A stretch of 33,148 nucleotides of DNA. Source: Thermoanaerobacterales bacterium. Lineage in GTDB: Bacteria > Actinomycetota > Acidimicrobiia > Acidimicrobiales > JACDCH01. The position numbers and the translations under genes are program-made. The notes under the pieces were generated by a model. It was not told where the DNA came from. It saw nothing but the letters and a program-made list of their open reading frames with translations, and made no database searches. Where the stretch lies: the NCBI GenBank assembly GCA_017577565.1, contig PKRH01000025.1, forward strand, positions 1 through 33,148, read 5' to 3'. Shown here piece after piece: positions 23,039-30,225 of this stretch; position 1 is the stretch's first letter, and each line of letters opens with the position of its first letter.

Positions 23039-23748
23039 CGGCCCCGCTGGCGGCCGCCGAGCCGCTCGTGCGGTGGGACTGGGTGCGCGACCACACCGAC
23101 GACATCACGGCCGCGCTGTGGGAGCACCTCCACCTCACCGCCGTCTCGGTGGCCGTCGGCTTCGCCATCTCGCTCGTCCTCGCCCTCGTGGCCGTGCGCT
23201 GGCGCTGGACCTACGAGCCGCTCGCCGGCGTGTGCAGCGTCCTCTACGCGATCCCCAGCCTGGCGCTGTTCGGCGTGCTCGTCGCCATCCCCTTCTTCGG
23301 GCTCGGCTTCCGCACCTCGCTGGTGGCGCTCGTCAGCTACACGCTGCTCATCCTGCTGCGGAACATCGTCGCCGGGCTGGACGGCGTGCCCCCCGCCGCC
23401 CGGGAGGCGGCCGACGCCATGGGCTACGAGCGCTGGCGGCGGCTGCTGCAGGTCGACCTGCCGCTCGCCGTGCCGGCCATCGTGGCCGGCCTGCGCATCG
23501 CGACGGTGACCACGGTCGGGCTCGTGACGGTGACGGCGCTGGTGGGCATGGGCGGCTTCGGCGACCTCATCAACGACGGGCTGTCCCGGGACTTCCCGAC
23601 GCCGATCGTCGTCGGCACCGTGCTGTCGGTCGCCCTCGCCGTGGCGTTGGACGTCCTCTTCGTCGGCCTCGAGTGGCTGATCACGCCCTGGGCCCGGGCC
23701 CGGGGGGCGGCCGCCGGCGGGTCCGGGCGCGCGGAGGTGGCGACGTGA
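23035..23748 (+). CDS. Osmoprotectant ABC importer permease 1 (OpuBB/ProW-like)
   Basis: The 237-residue protein has five or six helices. The cytoplasmic EAA-type loop is REAADAMGYERWRRLLQVDLPLAVPAIVAGLR. LYAIPSLALFGVL and GMGGFGDLINDGL are typical of the OpuCB/OpuCD family. It overlaps the ATPase stop (GTGA) and the next permease start (GTGA), so ATPase and both permeases are tightly coupled. Confidence 0.92.
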   Translation: MTAPLAAAEPLVRWDWVRDHTDDITAALWEHLHLTAVSVAVGFAISLVLALVAVRWRWTYEPLAGVCSVLYAIPSLALFGVLVAIPFFGLGFRTSLVALVSYTLLILLRNIVAGLDGVPPAAREAADAMGYERWRRLLQVDLPLAVPAIVAGLRIATVTTVGLVTVTALVGMGGFGDLINDGLSRDFPTPIVVGTVLSVALAVALDVLFVGLEWLITPWARARGAAAGGSGRAEVAT

Positions 23749-24485
23749 GCGGCGCGCTGGGCGACATGTGGGACTACCTCCGGTCGTCGGAGGCCTGGTC
23801 GGGTCGCAACGGGCTGCCCGCGCTCGCCTGGGCCCACCTGCGGGTCTCGGCGGTCGCGGTGCTGGTCGCCGCCGCCGTCGCGATCCCCGCCGGCGTGCTG
23901 CTCGGCCACGTCAAGCGGGGTGCGCTGCTGGCGGTCTCGGTCGTCAACATCGGCCGGGCCGTGCCGAGCTTCGCCGTGCTGGCCCTGCTGCTGCCGTTCT
24001 CGCTGCGCTACGGGTTCGGCCTCGGCTTCTGGCCGACCATCGTCGCCCTCGTCCTGCTGGCCGTGCCGCCGATCTTCACCAACACCTACACCGGCGTGCG
24101 CGACGTGCCCGCCGACGCGGTCGAGGCGGCGCAGGGCATGGGCATGCGGGGTGGCGAGCTGGTGCGGCGCGTCGAGCTCCCCGTCGCCCTGCCCCTCGTC
24201 CTCACCGGCCTGCGGGTGTCCGCCGTCCAGGTGGTCGCCACCGCCACGCTCGGCGCCCTCGTCGGGTACCGCAACCTCGGCACGCTCATCGTCACCGGGT
24301 TCACGAGCCCCAACAAGGGCCGCATGCTGGCCGGCGCCGTGGCGGTGGCGCTGCTGGCGCTCGCCGTCGACGCCATCTTCGCGCTCGCCGCCCGGCTGCT
24401 CGTGCCGTGGCGCCGCAAGCCGGGCCGCTGGGCCGACGCCGCGGTGGCCGGCCCCGACGGCGGCGCCGCGCCCGCCGCGCCCTGA
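23745..24485 (+). CDS. Osmoprotectant ABC importer permease 2 (OpuCD/ProW-like)
   Basis: The 246-residue protein is paralogous to the preceding permease. VNIGRAVPSFAVLALLLPFSLRYGFGLGFWPTIVALVLLAVPPIFTNTYTGVRDVP is the characteristic core. The EAA loop is EAAQGMGMRGGELVRRVELPVALPLVLTGLR, followed by ATLGALVGYRNLGTLI. The tail is Ala/Gly/Pro-rich. Two different permeases next to a CBS-bearing ATPase and a binding protein are the standard OpuC arrangement. Confidence 0.92.
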   Translation: MSGALGDMWDYLRSSEAWSGRNGLPALAWAHLRVSAVAVLVAAAVAIPAGVLLGHVKRGALLAVSVVNIGRAVPSFAVLALLLPFSLRYGFGLGFWPTIVALVLLAVPPIFTNTYTGVRDVPADAVEAAQGMGMRGGELVRRVELPVALPLVLTGLRVSAVQVVATATLGALVGYRNLGTLIVTGFTSPNKGRMLAGAVAVALLALAVDAIFALAARLLVPWRRKPGRWADAAVAGPDGGAAPAAP

Positions 24486-24562
24486 CCCCGCCGCCGCACC
24501 GCCGTGCCCGCCACCGCCTCCAGCTCTCCACGACAGCAACAGCCGGGGAAAGGACAAGACCC

Positions 24563-25588
24563 ATGGCACCGACCACCACCACCCTGCGGGACGAGGACCG
24601 GGCACCCACGGATGCCGCCGGGCCACCCGAGCGCCGGCCCGCCGCCGGCCCGCGGTGGGCGCGGCGGCTGCTCGTCGCCGTCGTCGCGCTCGCGCTCGTC
24701 GCCGCGGCCTGCGGTGACGACGACTCCGACGCCGACGCCGGCGACGACGGCGGGACGGTCCCCGAGGGCCCGGCCATCCGCATCGGGGCCCAGGACTTCG
24801 GTGAGTCGCTGATCCTCGCCGAGATCTACGAGGGCGCGCTCGACGACGCCGGCTTCGACGCCGACATCCAGGAGGTCGGCGGCTTCCGCGACCTGCTGTT
24901 CGGCGCCTTCGAGTCCGGCGACGTCAACCTCGCGCCCGACTACGTCGCCTCGCAGCTCGAGTTCCTCAACGACAACGCGGGGCAGGCGACCGGCGACGTC
25001 GAGGAGACGCTCGGCCACCTCGAGCCGCTCCTGGAGGAGCGCGACCTGGTGGCGCTGACGCCGTCGGAGGCCGTGGACACGAACGCCTTCGTCGTCACCC
25101 GGGAGACGGCGGACGAGCTCGGGCTCGAGACGCTGTCCGACCTGGCCGACCACGCCGACGAGCTGACGCTCGGCGCGCCGCAGGACTGCGAGTCGAACCC
25201 GTTCTGCATCCCGGGCCTCCAGCGGGTCTACGGCGTCGACCTGTCGCAGAACTTCGAGCCGCTGGACGCCGGCCTCGTGGCCACGGCGCTCAGCGAGGGC
25301 GCCATCGACATCGGCGTGCTGTTCTCGACCGACGGGCGCATCGACTCCGAGGGCTTCGTGCTGCTCGAGGACGACCAGCAGATGCTGGCCGCCGACAACG
25401 TCTTCCCCGTCGTCAGCCAGGAGCTGATCGACGCCTACGGCGACGACCTCACCTCGGTGCTCGACGCGGTCTCGGCCGAGCTGACGACCGAGGACCTCAT
25501 CGAGATGAACCGGCGCTACGACGTCGACCGCGAGGACGCCGAGGACATCGCCGAGGACTGGCTCGCCGACCACGGCTTCGGCGACTGA
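24563..25588 (+). CDS. Osmoprotectant ABC importer substrate-binding lipoprotein
   Basis: The protein has 341 residues. A cytoplasmic N-terminus of about 35 residues precedes a helix and lipobox LVAAAC (Cys near residue 50), then an acidic linker. The OpuAC-like domain follows: IRIGAQDFGESLILAEIYEGALDDAGFDADIQEVGGFRDLLFGAFESGDVNLAPDY. CESNPFC would form a local disulfide, as in OpuCC/OsmF-like proteins. DIGVLFSTDGRI and LEDDQQMLAADNVFPVVSQEL are conserved late motifs. It probably binds glycine betaine, choline, carnitine or a similar quaternary amine; which one cannot be told. ATG 24563 follows GGGAAAGGA. It is last in the operon, before a large terminator. Confidence 0.92.
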   Translation: MAPTTTTLRDEDRAPTDAAGPPERRPAAGPRWARRLLVAVVALALVAAACGDDDSDADAGDDGGTVPEGPAIRIGAQDFGESLILAEIYEGALDDAGFDADIQEVGGFRDLLFGAFESGDVNLAPDYVASQLEFLNDNAGQATGDVEETLGHLEPLLEERDLVALTPSEAVDTNAFVVTRETADELGLETLSDLADHADELTLGAPQDCESNPFCIPGLQRVYGVDLSQNFEPLDAGLVATALSEGAIDIGVLFSTDGRIDSEGFVLLEDDQQMLAADNVFPVVSQELIDAYGDDLTSVLDAVSAELTTEDLIEMNRRYDVDREDAEDIAEDWLADHGFGD

Positions 25589-25606
25589 CCGGCGCCCGCC
25601 CGGCGC

Positions 25607-25650
25607 CCGGCGCCGCCCCTCCGGCCCGCGTGGGCCCGGGGCGGCGCCGG
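25607..25650 (+). terminator. Terminator hairpin of the importer operon
   Basis: CCGGCGCCGCCCC (25607-25619) pairs with GGGGCGGCGCCGG (25638-25650) over 13 bp. Inside, GGCCC/GGGCC (25623-25627/25632-25636) extends the stem by 5 bp around a GCGT loop. It lies 18 nt past the binding-protein stop and just before the next promoter. No T tract. Confidence 0.65.
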
Positions 25651-25657
25651 CGCGCGG

Positions 25658-25663
25658 TAGACC
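25658..25663 (+). promoter_or_regulatory. -10-like box TAGACC of the PNPOx-like gene
   Basis: TAGACC lies 7 nt before ATG 25671, directly after the preceding terminator. The last base departs from TANNNT. A purine run (GAGGGG) is also present 1-6 nt upstream of the ATG, too close for a normal Shine-Dalgarno site. Confidence 0.35.
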
Positions 25664-25670
25664 GAGGGGC

Positions 25671-26324
25671 ATGGACCTGAGCGAGCTGGCGGAGCTGCGC
25701 GAGGAGTACACCTACGCGGGCCTCGACGAGGCCGACCTCGCGCCCGACCCCGTCGAGCAGTTCCGCCGGTGGTTCGCCGAGTGGCGCCCGGTGGCGGTGG
25801 GCGACCCCAACGCCATGGTCGTGGCCACGGCGACACCCGAGGGCCGGCCCTCGGTGCGCACGGTGCTGCTGCGCGGGCTCGACGAGCGCGGCTTCGTGTT
25901 CTTCTCCAACCACGAGAGCCGCAAGGGCCGCGAGCTGGCCGCCAACCCGCAGGTCGCCCTGCTGTTCCCCTGGCACCCGTTGGGCCGCCAGGTCGTCGTC
26001 GACGGCGTGGCCGAGCGCCTCGAGGACGAGGCCGCCGACGCCTACTGGGCCACCCGCCCCCGGGGCAGCCAGATCGCCGCACTGGCCTCGCCCCAGAGCC
26101 GCCCGGTGCCCGACCGGGCGACGCTCGAGCGCCGGTGGGCGGGGATCGACGCCGCGCACGCCGGCCGCCCGATCCCGCGGCCCTCGCACTGGGGCGGCAT
26201 CCGGGTCGTGCACCACCGCGTCGAGTTCTGGCAGGGCCGCGAGCACCGGATGCACGACCGGCTCGTCTACCACCGCGACCCGCAGGCGCCCACGGGTTGG
26301 CGGGTCGAGCGCCTCGGGCCCTGA
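25671..26324 (+). CDS. pdxH: Pyridoxamine 5'-phosphate oxidase
   Basis: This FMN enzyme oxidises pyridoxamine/pyridoxine 5'-phosphate to PLP. The length of 217 residues is standard. The order of motifs is that of PdxH: EYTYAGLDEADLAPDPVEQFRRWF, PSVRTVLLRGLDERGFVFFSNHESRKGRELAANP (FMN binding), the SRPVPDRATLERRW region, PSHWGGIRVVHHRVEFWQG, RMHDRLVYHR, and terminal WRVERLGP. It is a single gene converging on ccdA with 16 bp between the stops. Confidence 0.95.
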   Translation: MDLSELAELREEYTYAGLDEADLAPDPVEQFRRWFAEWRPVAVGDPNAMVVATATPEGRPSVRTVLLRGLDERGFVFFSNHESRKGRELAANPQVALLFPWHPLGRQVVVDGVAERLEDEAADAYWATRPRGSQIAALASPQSRPVPDRATLERRWAGIDAAHAGRPIPRPSHWGGIRVVHHRVEFWQGREHRMHDRLVYHRDPQAPTGWRVERLGP

Positions 26325-26340
26325 CGGCGCCGCCCGGAGG

Positions 26341-27285
26341 TCAGCCCTGCGGTGCCGGGTCCCGGCGCCGGCGCCGGCGGGGGCCGGCGGGCGGCCGGTC
26401 GCCCGGGGCGGGCGCCCCGCCGTCACCGGCGTCGCGGGTGGCGCGCACGCCGACCAGGACGCCGGCCAGCAGGATGGCGACGACGACCGTGATGCGCACG
26501 GCGCCCACGCTGTCGATCCACGAGGTCACGCTGGTCGACCAGTCGGACACGACGCGGGTGACGTTCGAGTCGGGCACCCGGCCCTCGCCGAGGCCCCGCG
26601 ACTGCCAGCCGTACCAGGCGACGTAGGCGCCGGCGAGGGTGACCAGCCCGCCGGAGATGCGGTGGACGTGGGGCTGGAGCTGGCGCAGCCGCCGCACGAT
26701 CGAGGTGCGGGCCAGGGCGATCGCCACCGTGAGCGCCAGCAGGACGACCGTCATGCCCAGCCCGTAGACGGCGAAGACGAGGATGCCGTCGACGATCGAG
26801 TCGTTGGTCATCGTGCCGGCCACCGCCCCGAGGAAGAGCGGCATCGTGCAGCCGATCGAGGTGATGGCGTAGGACACGCCGAAGACGAACATCGACCGCA
26901 CCGTGCGCTCGCGGCCGCCCCGGTCGAGGCGGGGCAGGCGCACCGAGGGCTCGTAGCCGGCGAGCATGGCGAGGCCGAGCACCGCCAGCGCCAGCCCGAT
27001 GACGATCGAGACCCACGGCACCGTCTCGTAGACCGGCAGCGAGGTCAGCCGGACGGCGGCGCCGGCGACGGCGAACACGGCGAGGAACCCGGCCGCCACC
27101 GCGACCGCCACCCGCATCGCCACGGCGACACCGGCCCGGGGCTCGTCGGCGTCGCGGCCCTCGAGGCCCAGGAAGTACGACAGGTAGGCGGGCAGCATGG
27201 CGAACCCGCACGGGTTGACGGTCGCGACCATCCCGAGCGTCAGGTAGTAGGCCCAGGCCTGGTCGGGACCGACGGCGAGGATCAC
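26341..27285 (-). CDS. CcdA/DsbD-type thiol-disulfide transmembrane protein
   Basis: The protein has 314 residues. The core of six helices carries the redox cysteines Cys26 (VNPCGFAMLPAYLSYFLG) and Cys146 (SIGCTMPLFLG), which pass electrons from cytoplasmic thioredoxin to the outside. A further hydrophobic segment near 270-285 and a basic Arg-rich tail extend the protein beyond the usual 220-250 residues of CcdA. GTG 27285 overlaps the tlpA stop (GTGA), so the thioredoxin partner is co-translated. A role in keeping cytochrome c or CuA cysteines reduced is inferred. Confidence 0.92.
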   Translation of the reverse strand: MILAVGPDQAWAYYLTLGMVATVNPCGFAMLPAYLSYFLGLEGRDADEPRAGVAVAMRVAVAVAAGFLAVFAVAGAAVRLTSLPVYETVPWVSIVIGLALAVLGLAMLAGYEPSVRLPRLDRGGRERTVRSMFVFGVSYAITSIGCTMPLFLGAVAGTMTNDSIVDGILVFAVYGLGMTVVLLALTVAIALARTSIVRRLRQLQPHVHRISGGLVTLAGAYVAWYGWQSRGLGEGRVPDSNVTRVVSDWSTSVTSWIDSVGAVRITVVVAILLAGVLVGVRATRDAGDGGAPAPGDRPPAGPRRRRRRDPAPQG

Positions 27286-27863
27286 GCCTCGACCCCGAAC
27301 AGCTCGCCCAGCTTCGCCCGCAGCTCGTCCTCGGTCAGCGCGCCGCTGTGGACCTCGACGACCTCGCCGTCGGTGTCGATGAACACGGTCGTCGGCATGG
27401 CGAGCCCGCCGAAGAAGGTGAGGGCGTCGCCGTCCGGGTCGCCGAAGGTGGGGTAGGTGACGCCGGTCGCGGCGACGGTCTCCAGGGCGTTCTCGGGCGC
27501 GTCCTGGTTGGCCATGCCGATGAGCGTCACCCGGTCGCCCACGTCCTGGTGCACCGCCTCGAAGGCCGGCATCTCCTCGACGCAGGGCGCGCACCACGAG
27601 GCGAAGAAGTTGACGACGACCGGCCGCGACCCGACGAGGTCGCCGAGCCGCTGCTCGTCGCCGCCGTCGAGCGGCACCAGTCGCACCTCGTCGAGCGACC
27701 CCGGCACGTCGCCCGCCGGCGTCAGCTCGTAGCGCCCGGCGGGCTCGTCGCCGGAGGCGCCGCCGTCGCCGTCGTCGAGCAGCGCGAAGGTGCCCAGCGC
27801 GGCGGCCAGGGCGAGGGCGGTCGACAGGAGGACCGCGGGGAGGGGGATGCGGCGGGATGCCAC
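27282..27863 (-). CDS. TlpA/ResA-like membrane-anchored thioredoxin
   Basis: The protein has 193 residues: an N-terminal membrane anchor (7-29), an acidic linker, then the thioredoxin fold with RPVVVNFFASWCAPC (active-site Cys91 and Cys94), EEMPAFEAVHQD, and the cis-Pro motif AMPTTVFID. It reduces extracytoplasmic disulfides using electrons from the CcdA protein encoded directly downstream. GTG 27863 is chosen since a TACGGT box ends 7 nt upstream and the anchor begins at once; the frame is open to 27986, but that part has no fold signal. Confidence 0.93.
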   Translation of the reverse strand: MASRRIPLPAVLLSTALALAAALGTFALLDDGDGGASGDEPAGRYELTPAGDVPGSLDEVRLVPLDGGDEQRLGDLVGSRPVVVNFFASWCAPCVEEMPAFEAVHQDVGDRVTLIGMANQDAPENALETVAATGVTYPTFGDPDGDALTFFGGLAMPTTVFIDTDGEVVEVHSGALTEDELRAKLGELFGVEA

Positions 27864-27870
27864 GGCTACG

Positions 27871-27876
27871 ACCGTA
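27871..27876 (-). promoter_or_regulatory. -10 box TACGGT of the tlpA-ccdA operon
   Basis: On the minus strand TACGGT is followed by 7 nt and the GTG at 27863. There is no Shine-Dalgarno site, so a leaderless mRNA is expected. Confidence 0.5.
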
Positions 27877-27905
27877 CCGTCGGGCCGGCCGGGCGCGGCA
27901 ATCGA

Positions 27906-27955
27906 CGCACCGGCGCGGGGCACCTCGTGCTCGGGTGCCCCGCGCCGCAGGTGCG
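27906..27955 (-). terminator. Long hairpin downstream of whiB (probable terminator)
   Basis: The inner stem GGCGCGGGGCACC (27912-27924) / GGTGCCCCGCGCC (27934-27946) is perfect over 13 bp with a 9-nt loop. An outer 6-bp stem CGCACC/GGTGCG (27906-27911/27950-27955) continues it after a 3-nt bulge. It lies in the 213-bp gap between whiB and tlpA. It has no T tract and is about 120 nt from the whiB stop. The rest of the gap holds nothing I can identify. Confidence 0.5.
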
Positions 27956-28076
27956 TACCGGGGGACGCCGGTCGTCGCCGTGCCACCGGGCCCTTCGCCG
28001 CGTTCGCCGCAGTGCCGGTGGTGGTCCGGTCGGCGCAGCTAGTGGTGCATCGGGCCGTCGGTCACGGCTGGTCCCG

Positions 28077-28523
28077 TCAGGCGCTCCGGACGATCGCCAC
28101 GTCCTGGAGGTGCTCGGGGATCGGGATGTCGGGCAGCTGGTCCTCGGGGCGGGGCCGCTTCGGCGGTCGCCCCCGCCGCCGCTTGGTGGCGAGGATCTTG
28201 CCGTTGAGGAACAGCTGACCGCCCCACACGCCCCAGGGCTCGCGGCGCTCCAGCGCGCCCTCGAGGCACGGGATCATGGCCGGGCAGGTGGCGCAGATGT
28301 TCTTGGCCCGGGCGATGTCCTGCAGCTCCTCGCTGAAGAACAGCCCGGCGAGCCGGCCGCTGCCGTCGTTGCAGCGGGCGTGCGCCCACCAGGAGTCCTG
28401 GGTGAGCAGTCCGTCGGTGGCCTCGTCCTGCGCCGCGTCGTCGTGCTCGGCCTCGTCCGGGCCGAACATCCCGGTGGCCGTGAGGTCGATGATCTTGTCC
28501 TGTTCGGTTGCGGTGGGGGCCAT
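28077..28523 (-). CDS. WhiB family iron-sulfur regulator
   Basis: The 148-residue protein has the four cluster-binding cysteines Cys51 (HARCND), Cys77 and Cys80 (CATC) and Cys86 (PCLEG), followed by the family turn EPWGVWGG (95-102). The C-terminus is strongly basic, KRRRGRPPKRP (114-124), an AT-hook-like DNA-contact motif, then a proline-rich tail. The N-terminal 40 residues are acidic and probably disordered. WhiB proteins act with the primary sigma factor to control redox, division or resistance genes. Which WhiB subfamily this is cannot be settled by eye. ATG 28523 is used, with GAGGGG about 10 nt upstream. Confidence 0.93.
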   Translation of the reverse strand: MAPTATEQDKIIDLTATGMFGPDEAEHDDAAQDEATDGLLTQDSWWAHARCNDGSGRLAGLFFSEELQDIARAKNICATCPAMIPCLEGALERREPWGVWGGQLFLNGKILATKRRRGRPPKRPRPEDQLPDIPIPEHLQDVAIVRSA

Positions 28524-28605
28524 CAGCCCATTCCCCTCGTGTCGCTGATGCGGGATGTGCGGTGTGGGTGGGATGTCGCTGGTGGTGGGGGCGCCGGCAA
28601 AGGAA

Positions 28606-28634
28606 AAGGCCGCCGGGTCGATCCCGACGGCCTT
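28606..28634 (-). terminator. Rho-independent terminator of the small gene upstream of whiB
   Basis: On the minus strand AAGGCCGTCGGG pairs with CCCGGCGGCCTT (12 pairs, one G-U) around loop ATCGA and is followed by TTCCTTT. It is the only hairpin in the window with a partial T tract. It starts 31 nt after the stop of the 77-residue ORF. Confidence 0.8.
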
Positions 28635-28665
28635 CGAATGGTCTGCGCTCCGGCGCCTGAACTGA

Positions 28666-28899
28666 TCAGGGTGAACGCTCGAAGGGTCGTCGGGTGGGTC
28701 GATCGGTGGTGAACACCGGGAGGGCCTGCGCGAGCTCGACCTCGTTCCAGGGCTTGACCAGGATGGCCACGGCGGCGGACGCGGCGCACCGGTCGACCCG
28801 GTCGTAGGCGAGCGAGGCGTGGAGGGTGGTCGGGGCCGAACCGAGGCGCGTGGCACCGGCGGCGTGGCCACCCATCTGGTGCATCGTGCGCGTGATCAT
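28666..28899 (-). CDS. Small protein resembling the end of a receiver domain
   Basis: The ATG-started, 77-residue frame has third positions mostly G/C until the last ten codons. Residues about 33-62 (YDRVDRCAASAAVAILVKPWNEVELAQAL) look like helix 4, strand 5 with the conserved Lys-Pro, and helix 5 of a response-regulator receiver. The phosphoacceptor Asp and the first two-thirds of such a domain are absent. It may be a remnant, or a small standalone protein. The true terminator 31 nt after its stop argues that the locus is transcribed. It lies upstream of whiB on the same strand. Confidence 0.5.
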   Translation of the reverse strand: MITRTMHQMGGHAAGATRLGSAPTTLHASLAYDRVDRCAASAAVAILVKPWNEVELAQALPVFTTDRPTRRPFERSP

Positions 28900-29064
28900 C
28901 GGTCCGGTTCCGTCCTCTCTGCCCCGGGTGGGGCCGCTCGATCGGCAGCCGTCTGGCCGCCGTTGTGCAAGCGCACCACGGCGGGGGCGCCGGCGTCAAT
29001 CAATTAACGAGATCTGGCGCGATTCGTTTGGTCGTCGGCAGGATCGTTGTGCCGCTCGCGCCGT
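28900..29064. other. Intergenic region between orn and the small receiver-like gene
   Basis: This 165-bp gap contains an AT-rich patch (28995-29008, TCAATCAATTAACG), the least GC-rich spot nearby. It could hold the promoter of the small gene on the minus strand (TTGACG at about 28999-28994), but no convincing -10 follows. I see no RNA gene or hairpin terminator for orn here. Confidence 0.4.
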
Positions 29065-29691
29065 TCAGGCCGTCGTGCCGGACTGCTCGGGCGCCCCGGC
29101 GGGGTCGGGCCCGCCGGTCGCCGGCCCCTGGCCGCCGTCGTGGCCGGCCGGTCGCCGGTCCAGGCGGAAGAGGTGGTCGCGGTACCAGCGCAGCTCCTCG
29201 ACGCTCTCGCGGATGTCGTCGAGGGCCCGGTGCGAGGTCGACTTGCGGGGCGCGCCCTCGACCACCTCGGGCGCCCACCGCAGGGCGAGCTCCTTGATGG
29301 TCGAGACGTCCACCGACCGGTAGTGCAGGTAGTCCTCGATCTCGGGTAGGTAGGCGGCGAGGAAGCGCCGGTCGGTGCCGATCGAGTTGCCGCACAGCGG
29401 CACCGACCGGGGGGTGGGGACGTGGCGCCGGATGAAGTCGAGGGTGGCGGCGCCGGCCTCGGCCAGCGAGACGGTCGAGGCCTCGATGGCGGCGAGCAGG
29501 CCGCTGCGGGTGTGCATCTCGCGCACGACGTCGCTCATGCGGTCGAGGACCTCGGGCGGGTGGTGGACGACGAGGTCGGGCCCCTCGGCGACGACGTTCA
29601 GGTCGTCGTCGGTGACCAGGGTCGCGATCTCGACGATGACGTCGGTCGTCGGGTCGAGCCCCGTCATCTCCAGGTCCATCCACACGAGCAT
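29065..29691 (-). CDS. orn: Oligoribonuclease (DEDDh 3'-5' exonuclease)
   Basis: Orn degrades 2-5 nt RNA fragments and pGpG to mononucleotides. The 208-residue protein has all DEDDh residues: Asp6 and Glu8 (WMDLEMTGLDP), Asp107 (GNSIGTDRRFLAAYLPE), and His154/Asp159 (SHRALDDIRES). YLHYRSVDVSTIKEL is also typical. The tail after about residue 178 is Gly/Pro-rich and not part of the fold. ATG 29691 follows TAGCCT by 8 nt. It is divergent from dut. Confidence 0.96.
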   Translation of the reverse strand: MLVWMDLEMTGLDPTTDVIVEIATLVTDDDLNVVAEGPDLVVHHPPEVLDRMSDVVREMHTRSGLLAAIEASTVSLAEAGAATLDFIRRHVPTPRSVPLCGNSIGTDRRFLAAYLPEIEDYLHYRSVDVSTIKELALRWAPEVVEGAPRKSTSHRALDDIRESVEELRWYRDHLFRLDRRPAGHDGGQGPATGGPDPAGAPEQSGTTA

Positions 29692-29699
29692 CGGGTGCG

Positions 29700-29705
29700 A
29701 GGCTA
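29700..29705 (-). promoter_or_regulatory. -10 box TAGCCT of orn
   Basis: On the minus strand TAGCCT is followed by 8 nt and the ATG at 29691. A leaderless transcript is expected. Confidence 0.6.
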
Positions 29706-29735
29706 GGTGGTCCGGCCGGCCGGCGCGTCGAGCGG

Positions 29736-29741
29736 GAGAAT
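29736..29741 (+). promoter_or_regulatory. -10-like box GAGAAT of dut
   Basis: GAGAAT keeps the A at position 2 and the T at position 6 of TANNNT and ends 7 nt before GTG 29749. An ATG at 29740 overlaps the box itself and would be an unlikely start. Confidence 0.35.
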
Positions 29742-29748
29742 GGGCGCC

Positions 29749-30186
29749 GTGCTGCGCATCCCCGTCGTCCGCCTCGACCCCGACCTGCCGCTGCCCGCCT
29801 ACGCCCGCCCGGGCGACGCGGGTGCCGACCTCGTGGCCCGCGAGCCCGCGCTGCTGCGCCGGGGTGGCGGGCGGGCGCTGGTGCCGACCGGGATCGCGCT
29901 GGCGCTGCCCGAGGGCTACGCGGGCTTCGTGCAGCCCCGCAGCGGTCTGGCCTGGCGCCACGGCGTCACCTGCCTGAACACGCCCGGGCTCATCGACAGC
30001 GGCTACCGCGACGAGCTGCGGGTGCTGCTCGTCAACACCGACCCCGACCACGACTACGAGGTGCGGCGGGGCGACCGGATCGCCCAGCTGGTGATCCAGC
30101 GGGTCGAGCACGCCTGCTTCACGCCGGTCGACCGGCTCGACGAGACCGAGCGGGGCACCGGCGGCTTCGGCCACACCGGCCGCTGA
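29749..30186 (+). CDS. dut: dUTP diphosphatase (dUTPase)
   Basis: Dut hydrolyses dUTP to dUMP, keeping uracil out of DNA and supplying dTMP synthesis. The 145-residue trimeric-type protein has all five motifs: 1 PAYARPGDAGADL, 2 PRSGLAW, 3 GLIDSGYRDELRVLLVN (catalytic Asp), 4 RGDRIAQLVI, 5 RGTGGFGHTGR. GTG 29749 is preferred on promoter geometry; ATG 29740 would add Met-Gly-Ala. It is next to orn, divergent, with only 57 bp between the start codons. Confidence 0.96.
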   Translation: MLRIPVVRLDPDLPLPAYARPGDAGADLVAREPALLRRGGGRALVPTGIALALPEGYAGFVQPRSGLAWRHGVTCLNTPGLIDSGYRDELRVLLVNTDPDHDYEVRRGDRIAQLVIQRVEHACFTPVDRLDETERGTGGFGHTGR

Positions 30187-30225
30187 CCGGGTGGGCAGGC
30201 CGGCCGGCCCGCCGCCGGGTCGCCG

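Noticed and set aside
28516..28525. Two-codon start-stop ORF (ATGGGCTGA) overlapping the whiB ATG
   Set aside because: Too short to support as a feature; the overlap may be chance.
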